A DNA stretch of 64,000 nt from an uncultured Christensenella sp. (GCA_910576655.1 CAJTJC010000011.1:1-64000); one strand, 5' to 3'; positions 47,997-57,845 are shown, counted from the stretch's first letter. The notes: generated by a model from the letters alone, not told the origin. Translations and numbers: made by a program.

Positions 47997-49244
47997 TTAT
48001 TTTGTAAGTCTTTCTATTGCAAGCTTGTAAATTTTCAGGCACTTTTCTATTTTTTCAAACGTAATGTATTCGTTGGGCTGGTGAATTACGTTTTCTTCGC
48101 CCTCTTCCTCGGGTCCGAACGCCGCGCCGCATTTCAGCGCCCGCGCATACGTTCCGCCGCCGATTGCAACGGGCTGCATACGTTTGCCCGTAACCTCGTT
48201 ATATGCGCCGCAAAGCACTTGCACCAGCGCGCACTGTTTGTCGTTGAAGAGGGGGGACTGCTCCGACAGAATTTCGTAGCTTTCGCCGTCAAACGCTTTC
48301 AGCACGTCCTCGCGCGACAGCGTTGCGGGATAGCGTATATCGCACGTTACCGTTACGCTGCCCTTGCCGCCCCGCACGACGTTGGGCGAGAACGTACAAA
48401 TTCCCGTTTCGTCGGCAAGCGCGTTCAGCCCGAACTTCGTTTCGAACAGCTTTTCGCAAATGCCGTCCAGTCCCAAGTATTTAAGTATCGGCGGTATTGC
48501 GTTTACGCCCTGCTCCGGCGTCGAGCCGTGCGCCGATTTTCCGCGCGAAACTATCAGCCCGTTTTCGGCGGTAAGTCCAAGTCCGCTTAACCTCTCTTCG
48601 TTTACGTCTGCTTTGACCACACATTCGTCGCAGACCATATTCGCGGCGTTGCCGCCCGAAAGCGTAGTTAAATCGAGCGCGGTCGGAAAAGTGAATTTAA
48701 CGTGCATAATTCCCTTTTCCGCGTAAATCACGGGGAAGTCGGCGTCGGGCGAAAATCCCGTTTCGGGCATGGTCGAGTGTTCGTTGAAATACTTGATACA
48801 TTCCCAGCCGCTTTCCTCGTTGCAGCCGACGATAAGCCTTATTCTTTTTGCGGGGACGAAGCCCTCGTCTTTAAGCTGCTTCATGCAGTACAGGCAGATA
48901 ATTGCGGGGCCCTTGTCGTCCATTGCGCCCCTGCCCCATATTTTTTTATGCGCGTAATCGATTTCGCCGCCGAAAGGGTCGTGCGTCCAGCCGCTGCCCG
49001 CAGGCACTACGTCGAGGTGTGCGAGTATCGCAAAATCCTCGCCCTCGCCGAAAATCACCTCGCCTGCGTAATTGTCGTAATTGACCGTTTCGAACCCGAA
49101 CGAACGGGCAAGCTTTAAAAAATAATCGAGGCAGTCCGCCGTGCCTCTGCCGAACGGCATACCCTTTTCGGGCGCGCATTTTGCCGAGTTGAAGCGGATA
49201 ATCTCAGATATGCTTAAAGCGGTTTTTTCAAATAAATCGTTCAT
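47997..49244 (-). CDS. M20 family dipeptidase (PepV-like)
   Basis: 415 residues. Zinc ligands in 'FAILAHLDVVPAG' (His-x-Asp), 'WGRGAMDDKGP' (bridging Asp), 'VGCNEESGWEC' (Glu-Glu), 'PDADFPVIYAEKG' (Asp) and 'GGGTYARALKC' with final His in 'NVIHQPNEYI'. Splits dipeptides taken up by the cell. Slightly shorter than the usual ~465 residues, with a compact lid domain. AAGGGGAT before ATG 49244. Confidence 0.92.
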   Translation of the reverse strand: MNDLFEKTALSISEIIRFNSAKCAPEKGMPFGRGTADCLDYFLKLARSFGFETVNYDNYAGEVIFGEGEDFAILAHLDVVPAGSGWTHDPFGGEIDYAHKKIWGRGAMDDKGPAIICLYCMKQLKDEGFVPAKRIRLIVGCNEESGWECIKYFNEHSTMPETGFSPDADFPVIYAEKGIMHVKFTFPTALDLTTLSGGNAANMVCDECVVKADVNEERLSGLGLTAENGLIVSRGKSAHGSTPEQGVNAIPPILKYLGLDGICEKLFETKFGLNALADETGICTFSPNVVRGGKGSVTVTCDIRYPATLSREDVLKAFDGESYEILSEQSPLFNDKQCALVQVLCGAYNEVTGKRMQPVAIGGGTYARALKCGAAFGPEEEGEENVIHQPNEYITFEKIEKCLKIYKLAIERLTK

Positions 49245-49267
49245 AGTATCCCCTTTTTCTTTTTTAG

Positions 49268-49316
49268 GTTAAAAACATTATACACTTTTATTTTTTTGTG
49301 GTAAAATGTTTTTAAC
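49268..49316. promoter_or_regulatory. Divergent promoter region pepV/radC with 12-bp inverted repeat
   Basis: GTTAAAAACATT (49268-49279) and AATGTTTTTAAC (49305-49316) are exact inverted repeats 25 bp apart; TAAAAT (49302-49307, plus) and TATAAT (minus, beside the left arm) are the -10 boxes of the two genes. Confidence 0.55.
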
Positions 49317-49340
49317 GATAATTTTTACGGAAGGGATACG

Positions 49341-50057
49341 TTGCACGAGGGACATAGGCAGAGAATGTACGAAAAACTTAAAAACGGCGACGACCTGTTC
49401 GACCACGAGCTGCTTGAAATTCTGCTGTTCGCCGCCTGTCCGCGCATAAACACCAACCCGATTGCGCACGCGCTGTTAGAGCGGTTCGTCTCTGTTTCCG
49501 AGGTTTTCAACGCAAGCGTGGAAGAGCTTAAAGCCGTCGACGGCGTGGGCGATACCGTAGCGCGGTTTATAAAAACCGTCGGGCTATGCGCCGAGCGCGC
49601 GGGCAATATCGGCAATACGCCCGTTTTGAAAACCGCGGACGATTGCAAGCGGTTTATCGACGCGCGGCTTCGTGGCAAAAGCGAGGAACAGGTAGAAATT
49701 TATTTTCTGAACAGGACGGGCAGGGTGCGCCGCATATTAAGCTACAACGCAGGCGAAAAGAGCCGCGCCGCGGTATCGGTGGACGCTATCGCTCGCGATT
49801 TTGCGCTTTATATCCCGCACGGAGTAATTATCGCGCACAACCACGTTCACGGCGGGGCTGCGCCGTCTGACTACGACGACCATTTTACGCGCACGGTGCA
49901 GTTTATCTGCAATATGTACGGCGCGCAGCTGCTCGACCACGTAATATACGTAAGCCTCGGCGAGACGTTCAGCTATAAAAACGAGGGAAGGCTGGAAGAG
50001 ATAAAAAGCTCTTGCAGCTGGGATAAGTTTGAAAAATGGATAAAAACGTTAAACTGA
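49341..50057 (+). CDS. RadC family protein (JAB/MPN domain)
   Basis: 238 residues. N-terminal helix-hairpin-helix-like part ('LLEILLFAACPRINTNPIAHALLERF', 'LKAVDGVGDTVARFI') and C-terminal JAB domain with metal-binding 'GVIIAHNHVHGGAAPSDYDDHFTR' (normally HNHPSG-x-PSxxD). The family was once linked to DNA repair; its role is unsettled. TTG 49341 with GAAGGGAT before it. The histidine-kinase gene begins inside its 3' end. Confidence 0.9.
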   Translation: MHEGHRQRMYEKLKNGDDLFDHELLEILLFAACPRINTNPIAHALLERFVSVSEVFNASVEELKAVDGVGDTVARFIKTVGLCAERAGNIGNTPVLKTADDCKRFIDARLRGKSEEQVEIYFLNRTGRVRRILSYNAGEKSRAAVSVDAIARDFALYIPHGVIIAHNHVHGGAAPSDYDDHFTRTVQFICNMYGAQLLDHVIYVSLGETFSYKNEGRLEEIKSSCSWDKFEKWIKTLN

Positions 50058-51271
50058 ACGAAAGCAGAAAACAGCTTGTAAGCTATATAAAGCTTATACT
50101 CGTTATTCTGCTCGTCGTTATAGAAATTATAATCTGCGCGCAGTATTCCACCCGATACTTGGAAAACGGCAGAACGGGCGTGCTTATAGCGGTTATCATA
50201 AGCTGTATTCTGCTTGCCGTGCTTGAAGCGATTGACTCGTTCGTGGTAAAAAACATAGTTGCAAAGTACGTGTTTTTCGGGTTGGATACGGCGGCGGTGC
50301 TCGTGCTTTGTATCTTTACGGGCAACACTTATATGTCTACGCTGTACTGTCTGGTGCTTACGCAGATATATATTTCAATAGACAGCCTGCGCGAAAATAT
50401 AATTCTTTTCAGCGTCAGCTGCGCTCTGTTCGTAATTTCCTTCGTGCTTGGACGAATTGTAGATTCCAGCGGTACTATATACGCCGACATCGTTGAAATT
50501 CTCGGCGACAGTATTCTCGGCATATCGATACTTGCAATCCACTTTATGGTAACTAACTTTATTTTACGGTTCTATTCCAAAAACCAGCAGCTGAGAAACG
50601 CCTTGAAGGAGGCGGACGAAAGCAAGGCGGAATTAGAGGCGGCGAATAAGGAAATTTCTCGCACGGCGGTTTACGAGGAGCGAAACCGCATAGCAAAGGA
50701 CATACACGACAACGCTGGTCATTCGATGACGACCGTAATAATGCAGACGGAGGCGGCGAAGCTTTTAATCGACACCGACCCCGCCGAAGCCAAAACGCGG
50801 ATTATCGCCGCGAATATACAGGCGAAGAACGCGCTCGAACAGATGCGCGAAAGCGTGCATCTGCTTGCGGGCAGAACGCAGGTAAGCACCTTAAAGGAAG
50901 ATATAGAGGAAATAATCGCCCAGACCATTGACGGGACCGAGCTGAAAATACGCTGCAATATAGAGGACGTTTCTCTTGACGGCGAGCGGGCGCGGTTTAT
51001 CTGCAACAGCGTAAAGGAATGTCTCGTAAACGGCATAAGACACGGCAAGGCAACGGCGTTTTTTATAGAAATGAAAAAGCAGTTTTCCAACGTCTGTCTG
51101 CTTATCTCCGACAACGGCTGCGGCGCGGACGGGCAGATTAAAGAGGGCTTCGGTCTGCGCGGACTCAGGGAAAAAGCGGAAAGGTTAGGCGGCAGATGCA
51201 GCTTTTCAAGCGAGGCGGACGAGGGCTTCGAAACGGAAATATTAATCCCGTTGGAGGGTAAAAATGATTAA
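50036..51271 (+). CDS. Sensor histidine kinase, NarL/DesK type
   Basis: 411 residues. Six TM helices in 1-~185, then a coiled coil ('RNALKEADESKAELEAANKEISRTAVYEERNRIA') leading into HisKA_3 with phospho-acceptor His in 'IAKDIHDNAGHSM', and HATPase_c ('CNSVKECLVNGIRHG', 'ISDNGCGADGQIKEGFGLRGLREKAERLGG'). The lack of an extracellular domain suggests it senses a membrane signal. Overlaps radC by 22 bases and the response regulator by eight. Confidence 0.92.
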   Translation: MDKNVKLNESRKQLVSYIKLILVILLVVIEIIICAQYSTRYLENGRTGVLIAVIISCILLAVLEAIDSFVVKNIVAKYVFFGLDTAAVLVLCIFTGNTYMSTLYCLVLTQIYISIDSLRENIILFSVSCALFVISFVLGRIVDSSGTIYADIVEILGDSILGISILAIHFMVTNFILRFYSKNQQLRNALKEADESKAELEAANKEISRTAVYEERNRIAKDIHDNAGHSMTTVIMQTEAAKLLIDTDPAEAKTRIIAANIQAKNALEQMRESVHLLAGRTQVSTLKEDIEEIIAQTIDGTELKIRCNIEDVSLDGERARFICNSVKECLVNGIRHGKATAFFIEMKKQFSNVCLLISDNGCGADGQIKEGFGLRGLREKAERLGGRCSFSSEADEGFETEILIPLEGKND

Positions 51272-51902
51272 AATTTTGTTGGCTGACGACCAGACTATAC
51301 TGACCGAGGGCATTAAAAGCGTGCTTGAAACGTGTAGCGATTTTGAGGTAGTGGGTACGGCTCAGGACGGCGCGGAGGCGGTAGAGCTTGCCGCAAAATT
51401 GCAGCCCGACGTCGTGCTTATGGATATACGTATGCCGAACATGAACGGCGTCGTCGCAACCAAGCGCATTAAGGAGCTTAACCCCGAAATCAAAATAATA
51501 GTGCTGACTACCTTCGACGACAGCGACTATATTTTAAGCGCGATAAACAACGGCGCAAGCGGATACCTTTTAAAGGATATAGGCGCGACCGCGCTGATAG
51601 ATTCGATAAAAAACGCCTACGCCGGCGATACCATTCTGCCCTCGAAAATAGCAAAAAAAATTACGGACGCGGCTATGATGGTTTCTTCCGACAAGGAGAT
51701 AAAGCTGAAAAAAGCGTTCAACCTTTCCGACAGAGAGGTGGAAATAGCGTTTATGCTGATAGACGGGTTTACAAACAGACAGATTGCTTCGGCAATGCAG
51801 CTTTCCGACGGCACGGCGAGAAACTATATAAGCTCGATTTATTCCAAACTGGGCGTTGACGGCCGCAGCGCTGCCGTCGCAAAAATCAAAAATAAAATAT
51901 AA
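51264..51902 (+). CDS. NarL/LuxR-type response regulator
   Basis: 212 residues. Receiver domain with Asp in 'DVVLMDIRMPNMNGV' and 'TTFDDSDYILSAINNGASGYLLKD', and a LuxR-type HTH ('LSDREVEIAFMLIDGFTNRQIASAMQLSDGTARNYISSIYSKLGVDGR'). Cognate partner of the kinase upstream. Targets unknown; the next gene is a large lipoprotein with its own promoter. Confidence 0.94.
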   Translation: MIKILLADDQTILTEGIKSVLETCSDFEVVGTAQDGAEAVELAAKLQPDVVLMDIRMPNMNGVVATKRIKELNPEIKIIVLTTFDDSDYILSAINNGASGYLLKDIGATALIDSIKNAYAGDTILPSKIAKKITDAAMMVSSDKEIKLKKAFNLSDREVEIAFMLIDGFTNRQIASAMQLSDGTARNYISSIYSKLGVDGRSAAVAKIKNKI

Positions 51903-51956
51903 AAAGCGCGGCGATAAGCCGTAGCTTAGAGCATAATAGTTATAAATTGCAATCCT

Positions 51957-51985
51957 TTGACATTTTATTTAAATGATTATATAAT
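51957..51985 (+). promoter_or_regulatory. Promoter of large lipoprotein gene
   Basis: TTGACA (51957-51962), 17-base spacer, TATAAT (51980-51985), then CAGGAG ahead of ATG 52006. Confidence 0.85.
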
Positions 51986-52005
51986 TTCAGCCAGGAGATA
52001 CTGTA

Positions 52006-54537
52006 ATGAAGAAAAAGATAATAATTCTGATAATGACAGTTGTATGCGCGTTCTGCGGAACGGTAGCGTTCGCCGCGTGCGATTTATTCGGAAGCGGGAA
52101 CGGTAATACCGAGAAACCGCCCGAAGGTCAGCAGCCGGAAACACCGCCCAAGGGCGAAGAGGACGGGAAGGAAGAAGAGAAGCCGCACGAACACGAGTAT
52201 AAGCTTGTAATAGAAAAGCCTACGGCAACGGCGGCAGGTTCTGCAACGGACAAGTGCGCCTGCGGTGAAATCGACGGGACGGTGGTACTGCCGGTACTGA
52301 CTGACAGCAGATACATAAAGAGTGCGGATACTGCAACCTGTTCTAAGGCGGGCACGGTATCGTACAAGATAACCTTAAACAAGGTAGAGTACCGATTCAA
52401 TATAGCGACGCCTGCGACGGGTGCGCACGAGTACAGCGAGGGAGTATGCGAATGCGGAGCAGTAGACCCGAACTACGAACCGCACGAACATAGCTATACT
52501 GCAAAATCCGACGAAAGCGGGCACTGGACGGAATGTGCCTGCGGAGCAAAGACGGCTGTAAAGGCGCATAGTTATACGTATGCAAGCGATAACGATTATC
52601 ACTGGCAGGTTTGCTCGGTTGGAAAGGAAACTACGGATAAGGTTGAGCATAGCTACGCCGACGGTAAGTGCGTCTGCGGGGCCGACGAGCCTGTCGACCC
52701 GAACGGCGTTCAGTCAATCGAGCTGGTGCACGAGTACGGCGAAGGCAAATATCTTTGGAACGAAAAAGATATATTAGCCGGCAAGTACGAGCTGTACGGC
52801 GCGCAGCTGGAGGTTACGCTGAATAACGGGACAGTATCGCGTAAGCCCTTGACGGTTGCGATGCTCGGCGGAAAGAGCTTTTCCGTCGGCAACAATGAAG
52901 TGACCGTAAGCTACGGCGGAAAGACGGCGCAGTTTACCGTATTCGTATCGCCCGAGGACGGCTTAATCGAGGCGGTTGCAGGCGAGTTCGAGCTGGTAGG
53001 CGCGCTTGACACCCTTATATTCGACGCGTCGCGTCCTGACGGCTTTGACTTCGGCGGACTCGAAATAAAGGGTGAATTCAACGTAAAACATAACGGCGTA
53101 TTATTTAACGGATACTACGGACAGACGCCCGTAAACGAAAGGTTCGTTAAGGGCTTCGACGAAAAAACCGTGGGAATGCAGGAGTGCGCGCTCACGCTCG
53201 GCAATATATCCGCGTCGCCCGCAACCATAGGCGAATTTAACGTAATGGGTTATAGCGCCGTAAAGAGCGAAACGAGGGTTTTCCTTTCCGATTTTGCTAT
53301 TTTACGCAACGGCGAACTTTTGTACGGTTCGCAGATTTCGCCCGAAAAACCTTATATTGACGCTAAAAATCTTCCCGAAATAATTGATTATGCCGAACCG
53401 CATTATTCCGTGCGGCTTTCGTTCGGCAAAGCCGATTTTACCGTATATTCGGGCGGCGGTGCAGAGTGGGTTACAGCCGACAATATACGCTCGTTTGATA
53501 CCGACGGGTATGAGGTGTCCGGCCATACCGAGCTTTGGGCTTTTGTAAATAGCGGCGAAAGACTTATTAAAATTGCAAACGGATACACTACGATAGTTGT
53601 AAATTATACCGTATATAATTCCGATAACACAAATATTAGATTCTGCCGCGTCAACGGCGATGATGCGGTGCTCAACTACGAGCTGTCCGGCGGAGTCACG
53701 CTGGACACTATTAAGCAGGACCTGTTAAAGCGCGAGCTTTATGTGGAATACTTTAAGCCCGTAGACGGCAAGTACGTTCATTTGGTGCCCGTTACCGAAA
53801 GCATGATTGACCTCGGCGACGTCGACGTCAATTCCTACGAGCATCAGTCGGGCACTATTCGGTACGGCGGCAAAGGTATTGCCGTAAACGTGACTAAGCC
53901 CTATACGCTCGACGGTGCAAAGGCAACTTATATCTTAAAAAGCAGCTTAGGAGTAAATCTTATTTTGTCGGACGCGACCTTTAACGACCTTAGCAAGGGC
54001 GCAAACGACGTTTGCAGGGAAATAGTACTGTACGATAACGGCGTGGCGATGTTGAAGCACACTGCAAACGGAATAGGAAACTTCCTTATCGGATACGAGC
54101 TTAAAGACACCAAGCTTACGCTGCTGCGTCACGGAATTGCCACTTCGTTTTTAACCGTAAACTTAACCGCCAAGACCTTTAAAGAAATGGACTTAAACGG
54201 CGTAACTTCGGGTCTCGACTATAAGAAATATTCGTTTACGCACGCATATTCGCCCGACAGCTATCTTGCTTGGAGCGGTACGTTTACCGCTTACGCTGGC
54301 GAAACGGGTTACGATTACTGCTATTACGTCAACGTGCATCTAACGGGCTGGGCGGCAAGCGGAAACAATCAGATTGCCGGTATCGGCTACGTTGCGACGT
54401 GGGCGTTCGGTTGGCATAACAATACTCAGGCGTTCGTGCTTCGTTTAGCCGATAAGGACTGGTGGTTCGAAATCGGCGTAACCAACGAGGTCGGAGAATA
54501 TGAGCTGACGCTTATCGAACAGAGCGCGGCGTCATAA
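52006..54537 (+). CDS. Large surface lipoprotein with Cys/His repeats
   Basis: 843 residues. Signal with lipobox-like FAAC (Cys25), a Pro/Glu/Lys linker (30-62), then about four short repeats of H-x-H/Y ... C-x-C-G type ('HEHEYKLV', 'DKCACGEIDG', 'GVCECGAV', 'HWTECACGAK', 'GKCVCGADE') up to residue ~225, and a ~600-residue beta-rich rest with a likely bacterial Ig-like segment ('QSIELVHEYGEGKYLW ... GNNEVTVSYGGKTAQFTVFV'). The repeats resemble those seen in Clostridia surface proteins and could bind metal. Function unknown. Confidence 0.8.
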   Translation: MKKKIIILIMTVVCAFCGTVAFAACDLFGSGNGNTEKPPEGQQPETPPKGEEDGKEEEKPHEHEYKLVIEKPTATAAGSATDKCACGEIDGTVVLPVLTDSRYIKSADTATCSKAGTVSYKITLNKVEYRFNIATPATGAHEYSEGVCECGAVDPNYEPHEHSYTAKSDESGHWTECACGAKTAVKAHSYTYASDNDYHWQVCSVGKETTDKVEHSYADGKCVCGADEPVDPNGVQSIELVHEYGEGKYLWNEKDILAGKYELYGAQLEVTLNNGTVSRKPLTVAMLGGKSFSVGNNEVTVSYGGKTAQFTVFVSPEDGLIEAVAGEFELVGALDTLIFDASRPDGFDFGGLEIKGEFNVKHNGVLFNGYYGQTPVNERFVKGFDEKTVGMQECALTLGNISASPATIGEFNVMGYSAVKSETRVFLSDFAILRNGELLYGSQISPEKPYIDAKNLPEIIDYAEPHYSVRLSFGKADFTVYSGGGAEWVTADNIRSFDTDGYEVSGHTELWAFVNSGERLIKIANGYTTIVVNYTVYNSDNTNIRFCRVNGDDAVLNYELSGGVTLDTIKQDLLKRELYVEYFKPVDGKYVHLVPVTESMIDLGDVDVNSYEHQSGTIRYGGKGIAVNVTKPYTLDGAKATYILKSSLGVNLILSDATFNDLSKGANDVCREIVLYDNGVAMLKHTANGIGNFLIGYELKDTKLTLLRHGIATSFLTVNLTAKTFKEMDLNGVTSGLDYKKYSFTHAYSPDSYLAWSGTFTAYAGETGYDYCYYVNVHLTGWAASGNNQIAGIGYVATWAFGWHNNTQAFVLRLADKDWWFEIGVTNEVGEYELTLIEQSAAS

Positions 54538-54540
54538 TAA

Positions 54541-54570
54541 AAAAGGCACCCCGAAAGGGGCGCTTTTTTT
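54541..54570 (+). terminator. Terminator of large lipoprotein gene
   Basis: Stem CACCCC/GGGGCG-type with GAAA loop between AAAAAGG and CTTTTTTT. Confidence 0.8.
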
Positions 54571-54635
54571 GAAAACTTTGAAAATTTAATATTCAGCTAA
54601 AAAAATTGTTATAATATATATTCATAAAAATAAAA

Positions 54636-54957
54636 ATGGTTCAAGGTGTTATGGCAGCAAAAACGGTTAAACGTCGAAGTGGATATGGAGGAAACCGAAT
54701 TCGTTTCCAATAAAGATTTGTGCCGTCTCGTCTGGCGCAATTTAATTTCCAACGCGGTGAAGTACACGCCCGATGGCGGAGAAATCAGTATTCGATTATA
54801 CGCGGAAGAAAAATATATTAATTACGTAATTACGAATACGTGCGCTTCCCTGCGCGGCAAAGAGAATTTGGTTTTTCAGCCCTTTCGCACCTCGTTATTG
54901 CCGAGCAAGCGGCGTTTATATCTTACATTTTTTGCGAAAACCTCTCAAAACCGTTGA
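54636..54957 (+). pseudogene. Histidine-kinase fragment (HATPase N-box only)
   Basis: About 90 residues match the middle of a sensor kinase: 'LVWRNLISNAVKYTPDGGEISIRL' is the N-box of HATPase_c, followed by 'YINYVITNTCASL' and 'ENLVFQPF', after which the frame runs into unrelated sequence and stops. HisKA, G-boxes and the sensor are missing and no ribosome-binding site is seen. A decayed remnant rather than a gene. Its end carries the pullulanase promoter. Confidence 0.7.
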
Positions 54958-54992
54958 CTTCTTTCGAAAATATGATATAATAATTTTCGAAA
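54954..54992 (+). promoter_or_regulatory. Pullulanase promoter with paired LacI-type operators
   Basis: TTGACT (54954-54959), 16-base spacer, TATAAT (54976-54981). TTTCGAAA palindromes at 54962-54969 and 54985-54992 flank the -10 box, centres 23 bp apart. The same arrangement recurs before the glucanotransferase gene. Confidence 0.85.
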
Positions 54993-55110
54993 CTTAACTT
55001 TTGCTGTGTGCGGATATAAAATTTTATTAATTGCAATTAATAAAGGACGCAGCCTGCGGCTGCGTCCGGTAAAAGCTTTAATTGATATTATAATGTTAAG
55101 GAGAAAAAAA
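54993..55110 (+). promoter_or_regulatory. Pullulanase leader with two perfect hairpins
   Basis: A palindrome TTTATTAATTGCAATTAATAAA-like (about 55022-55043, arms of eleven) is followed by GGACGCAGC/GCTGCGTCC with a CTGC... loop. No U-run follows, so they may stabilise the transcript or control translation; AAGGAG precedes ATG 55111. Confidence 0.55.
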
Positions 55111-57780
55111 ATGAAGAAAGCTTTAATAGCAGTATTGAGTGTACTTTTATCGTTTGTGTTCGTGTTTGCCGCGTGCGGCGACAACGGCGGCGGTGAAACG
55201 CCCGGAAAAGAGTACGAAATACCTTTGGAGGACGGTTGCAGGCAGGTCACTATTTACTACAACCGCGAAGCGGGCTACGCAGACTGCGATATTTATATCT
55301 GGTACGGCACCGTAGCGGGTCAGGGATATGCGCTACATGAATGCGAATACGGCGCTAAGGTCGTTTTGAACGTCCCCGATACGATTGAGGAAGTGGGTTA
55401 CATAATAAGAACAAACTGCACGCCCGGCAGCTCTTCGTGGGACGGCGTAAAAAAAGACGGCACCGATTCCGACAGAAAAATCGCGTTAGAGGGCGAGCGT
55501 ACCGTAATTTATACCAAGGCGGGCGACCCTAACAATTATACGAGCGACGACGGAGGAAAAACTCTCACGGTCATTAAATTTTTATCTATGGCGGATATGC
55601 AGGACGCGACTCACGTTAAGGTTACGCTGTCCGACGGCTCTGCCGTGACCAAGGATAAGGTAACCGTTAAAGCCGCAGACGGAACGGTAGTTGCGGTAAC
55701 GGCTGTAAACAACAATATAATAACTCTTGCAAGCCCGCTCGATTTGGCGGTTGCTTATACCGTTACGGTAGAGGGGCTCGACCCCAAGCCCGTAGTTCCC
55801 ATGACGTACTTCGACAGCAAGGCTTTTGCAAGCGAGTACACGTACGACGGCGAGCTCGGCGCAATTTACACGGCTGAAAAAACCACGTTTAAGCTTTGGG
55901 CGCCCACCGCGTCGTCGGTCACGCTGAACTTATACGAAAAGGGCAACGGCGGGTCCGCGCAGGACGTCAAGCCTTTGGCAAGGGGCGATAAGGGCGTATG
56001 GCAGTGCGTAGTTAACGGCGATTTGGACGGCAGATATTATACCTACACGGTTAAAACCTCCGTCGGCGAAAACGAGGTTGTTGACCCCTATGCGCGTTCT
56101 GCCGGACTCAACGGTCAGAGGGGAATGGTTCTCGACCTCGACAAGACCGACCCCGTAGGTTGGAGCGGCGCTTCGTTCGATACGGGACTTAACAACTATA
56201 CCGACGCTCAGATTTGGGAAGTACATATCAGAGATTTCTCTAACAAAATAAGCGGTTCCAAGTACAAGGGCAAGTACCTTGCGTTTACCGAAACGGGTCT
56301 CACCGAGAACGGCGTGCCCGTCGGCGTGGACTATCTTAAAAATTTAGGCATTACCCACGTCCACCTGCTGCCTTCGTTCGACTATGCTTCGGTTGACGAA
56401 AGCAAAGAGGGCGGCTTCAACTGGGGCTACGACCCGCAGAACTACAACGTGCCCGAGGGCAGCTATTCGACCGACGCGTCCGACGGCTACAAGAGGGTAA
56501 AAGAATACAAGCAGATGGTAAAATCCCTGCACGACAACGGTATCGGCGTAATTATGGACGTGGTTTATAACCATACGTATTCCGCAGATTCCAATTTCCA
56601 GAAAATAGTTCCCTACTACTATTACAGATTTAACGATAACGGCACTTTCTCGAACGGCTCCGGCTGCGGCAACGAAACTGCTTCCGACCGCTCGATGATG
56701 CGCAAGTTTATCGTGGAGTCGGTTTCGTATTGGCAGAACGAATACAACCTCGACGGTTTCCGTTTCGACTTAATGGCGCTGCATGATTTGACTACCTTGC
56801 AGGAGGTTGAAAAAGAGGTTCACACCGCCAACGCAAAGGCGCTTATTTACGGCGAGGGCTGGACGGGCGGCGGCACGACGCTTTCCGAAAGCGAGCAGGC
56901 TACCCTTAAAAACCTTATCGAGCTGAACAACGGCACGTCTACGCGCGGCACGAACGGAATTGCAATGTTCAACGACGTTATCCGCGACGGCGTAAAGGGT
57001 TCGGTTTTCAGCATCGACGACACGGGCTTTGCAACGGGCGCGAAGAAGGGCAATATCAATAAAATTCTATTCGGCGTTGCGGGCGGCTGCTACGTCCCCG
57101 GCGACGGCACGAACGAAAACGGCTGGTATGCCAACAGCCCGACGCAGGTTATCAACTACGTTTCCGCGCACGATAACAACACGCTATACGACAGAATTTG
57201 CCACGTATACGGCGAAGATAATTCCACGCTTAACAAGCGCCTTGCAATGAACAGGCTTTCCGCTGCGATAGTTCAGACCTCGCTGGGAATTCCGTTTATG
57301 CAGGCGGGCGAAGAGATGCTCCGTCAGAAAAAGAACGACGACGGCAGCTACAACGAAAACAGCTACAATGCGTCCGACAAGGTCAACAATATCGACTGGT
57401 CGCTTCTTTCCCAAACCAGCGAACAGTATAAAATGATGCAATACTACAAGGGCTTAATCGAGTTCCGTAAATCAAGCGCGGCGCTGCGTATGAGAAACGC
57501 TGGCGGCAAGGGTACCCTGCCCAAGGCTGTTGTGCTTGACGAAAATTCGAAGAACAAAGGCGCGTTTATCGCGGTTACGATAGCCGACAGAGCAACGGGC
57601 GAAAAGCTGCTCGTAATCTATAACGGTAACGAGAACGCGGTTGATTACGCGCTTCCCGCGGGAAGCTGGAACCTGCATATAGACGGAACGCGCGCAGGCG
57701 CAGCCGTATTGCAGAGCGGCGTTACGGGCAATCAGAGCATAGCGGGATTAAGCTGCTACGTTTACAGATTAGCCGCATAA
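55111..57780 (+). CDS. Type I pullulanase, lipoprotein
   Basis: 889 residues. Lipobox FAAC (signal 1-21), an N-terminal starch-binding CBM41-like domain (~30-135), a linker, CBM48 (~250-345, 'TTFKLWAPTASSVTLNLYEKG') and a GH13 catalytic barrel. Marks: type I signature 'FNWGYDPQNYN', 'VIMDVVYNHTY', 'GFRFDLMALHD' (nucleophile Asp), 'IYGEGWTGG' (acid Glu), 'NYVSAHDNNTL'. Cuts alpha-1,6 branches of pullulan, starch or glycogen at the cell surface. ATG 55111 follows AAGGAG and starts the signal peptide. Confidence 0.95.
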   Translation: MKKALIAVLSVLLSFVFVFAACGDNGGGETPGKEYEIPLEDGCRQVTIYYNREAGYADCDIYIWYGTVAGQGYALHECEYGAKVVLNVPDTIEEVGYIIRTNCTPGSSSWDGVKKDGTDSDRKIALEGERTVIYTKAGDPNNYTSDDGGKTLTVIKFLSMADMQDATHVKVTLSDGSAVTKDKVTVKAADGTVVAVTAVNNNIITLASPLDLAVAYTVTVEGLDPKPVVPMTYFDSKAFASEYTYDGELGAIYTAEKTTFKLWAPTASSVTLNLYEKGNGGSAQDVKPLARGDKGVWQCVVNGDLDGRYYTYTVKTSVGENEVVDPYARSAGLNGQRGMVLDLDKTDPVGWSGASFDTGLNNYTDAQIWEVHIRDFSNKISGSKYKGKYLAFTETGLTENGVPVGVDYLKNLGITHVHLLPSFDYASVDESKEGGFNWGYDPQNYNVPEGSYSTDASDGYKRVKEYKQMVKSLHDNGIGVIMDVVYNHTYSADSNFQKIVPYYYYRFNDNGTFSNGSGCGNETASDRSMMRKFIVESVSYWQNEYNLDGFRFDLMALHDLTTLQEVEKEVHTANAKALIYGEGWTGGGTTLSESEQATLKNLIELNNGTSTRGTNGIAMFNDVIRDGVKGSVFSIDDTGFATGAKKGNINKILFGVAGGCYVPGDGTNENGWYANSPTQVINYVSAHDNNTLYDRICHVYGEDNSTLNKRLAMNRLSAAIVQTSLGIPFMQAGEEMLRQKKNDDGSYNENSYNASDKVNNIDWSLLSQTSEQYKMMQYYKGLIEFRKSSAALRMRNAGGKGTLPKAVVLDENSKNKGAFIAVTIADRATGEKLLVIYNGNENAVDYALPAGSWNLHIDGTRAGAAVLQSGVTGNQSIAGLSCYVYRLAA

Positions 57781-57845
57781 AATTACAGAAACTTCTGCCC
57801 GATAAGGGCTGCGTTTAAAACAAAAATTTTTCTTGGAGGAAAAAA

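Noticed and set aside
54646..54957. Functional 103-residue sensor kinase gene
   Set aside because: Only the N-box region of HATPase_c is present, without His or G-boxes, and the frame ends in unrelated sequence; called a pseudogene.
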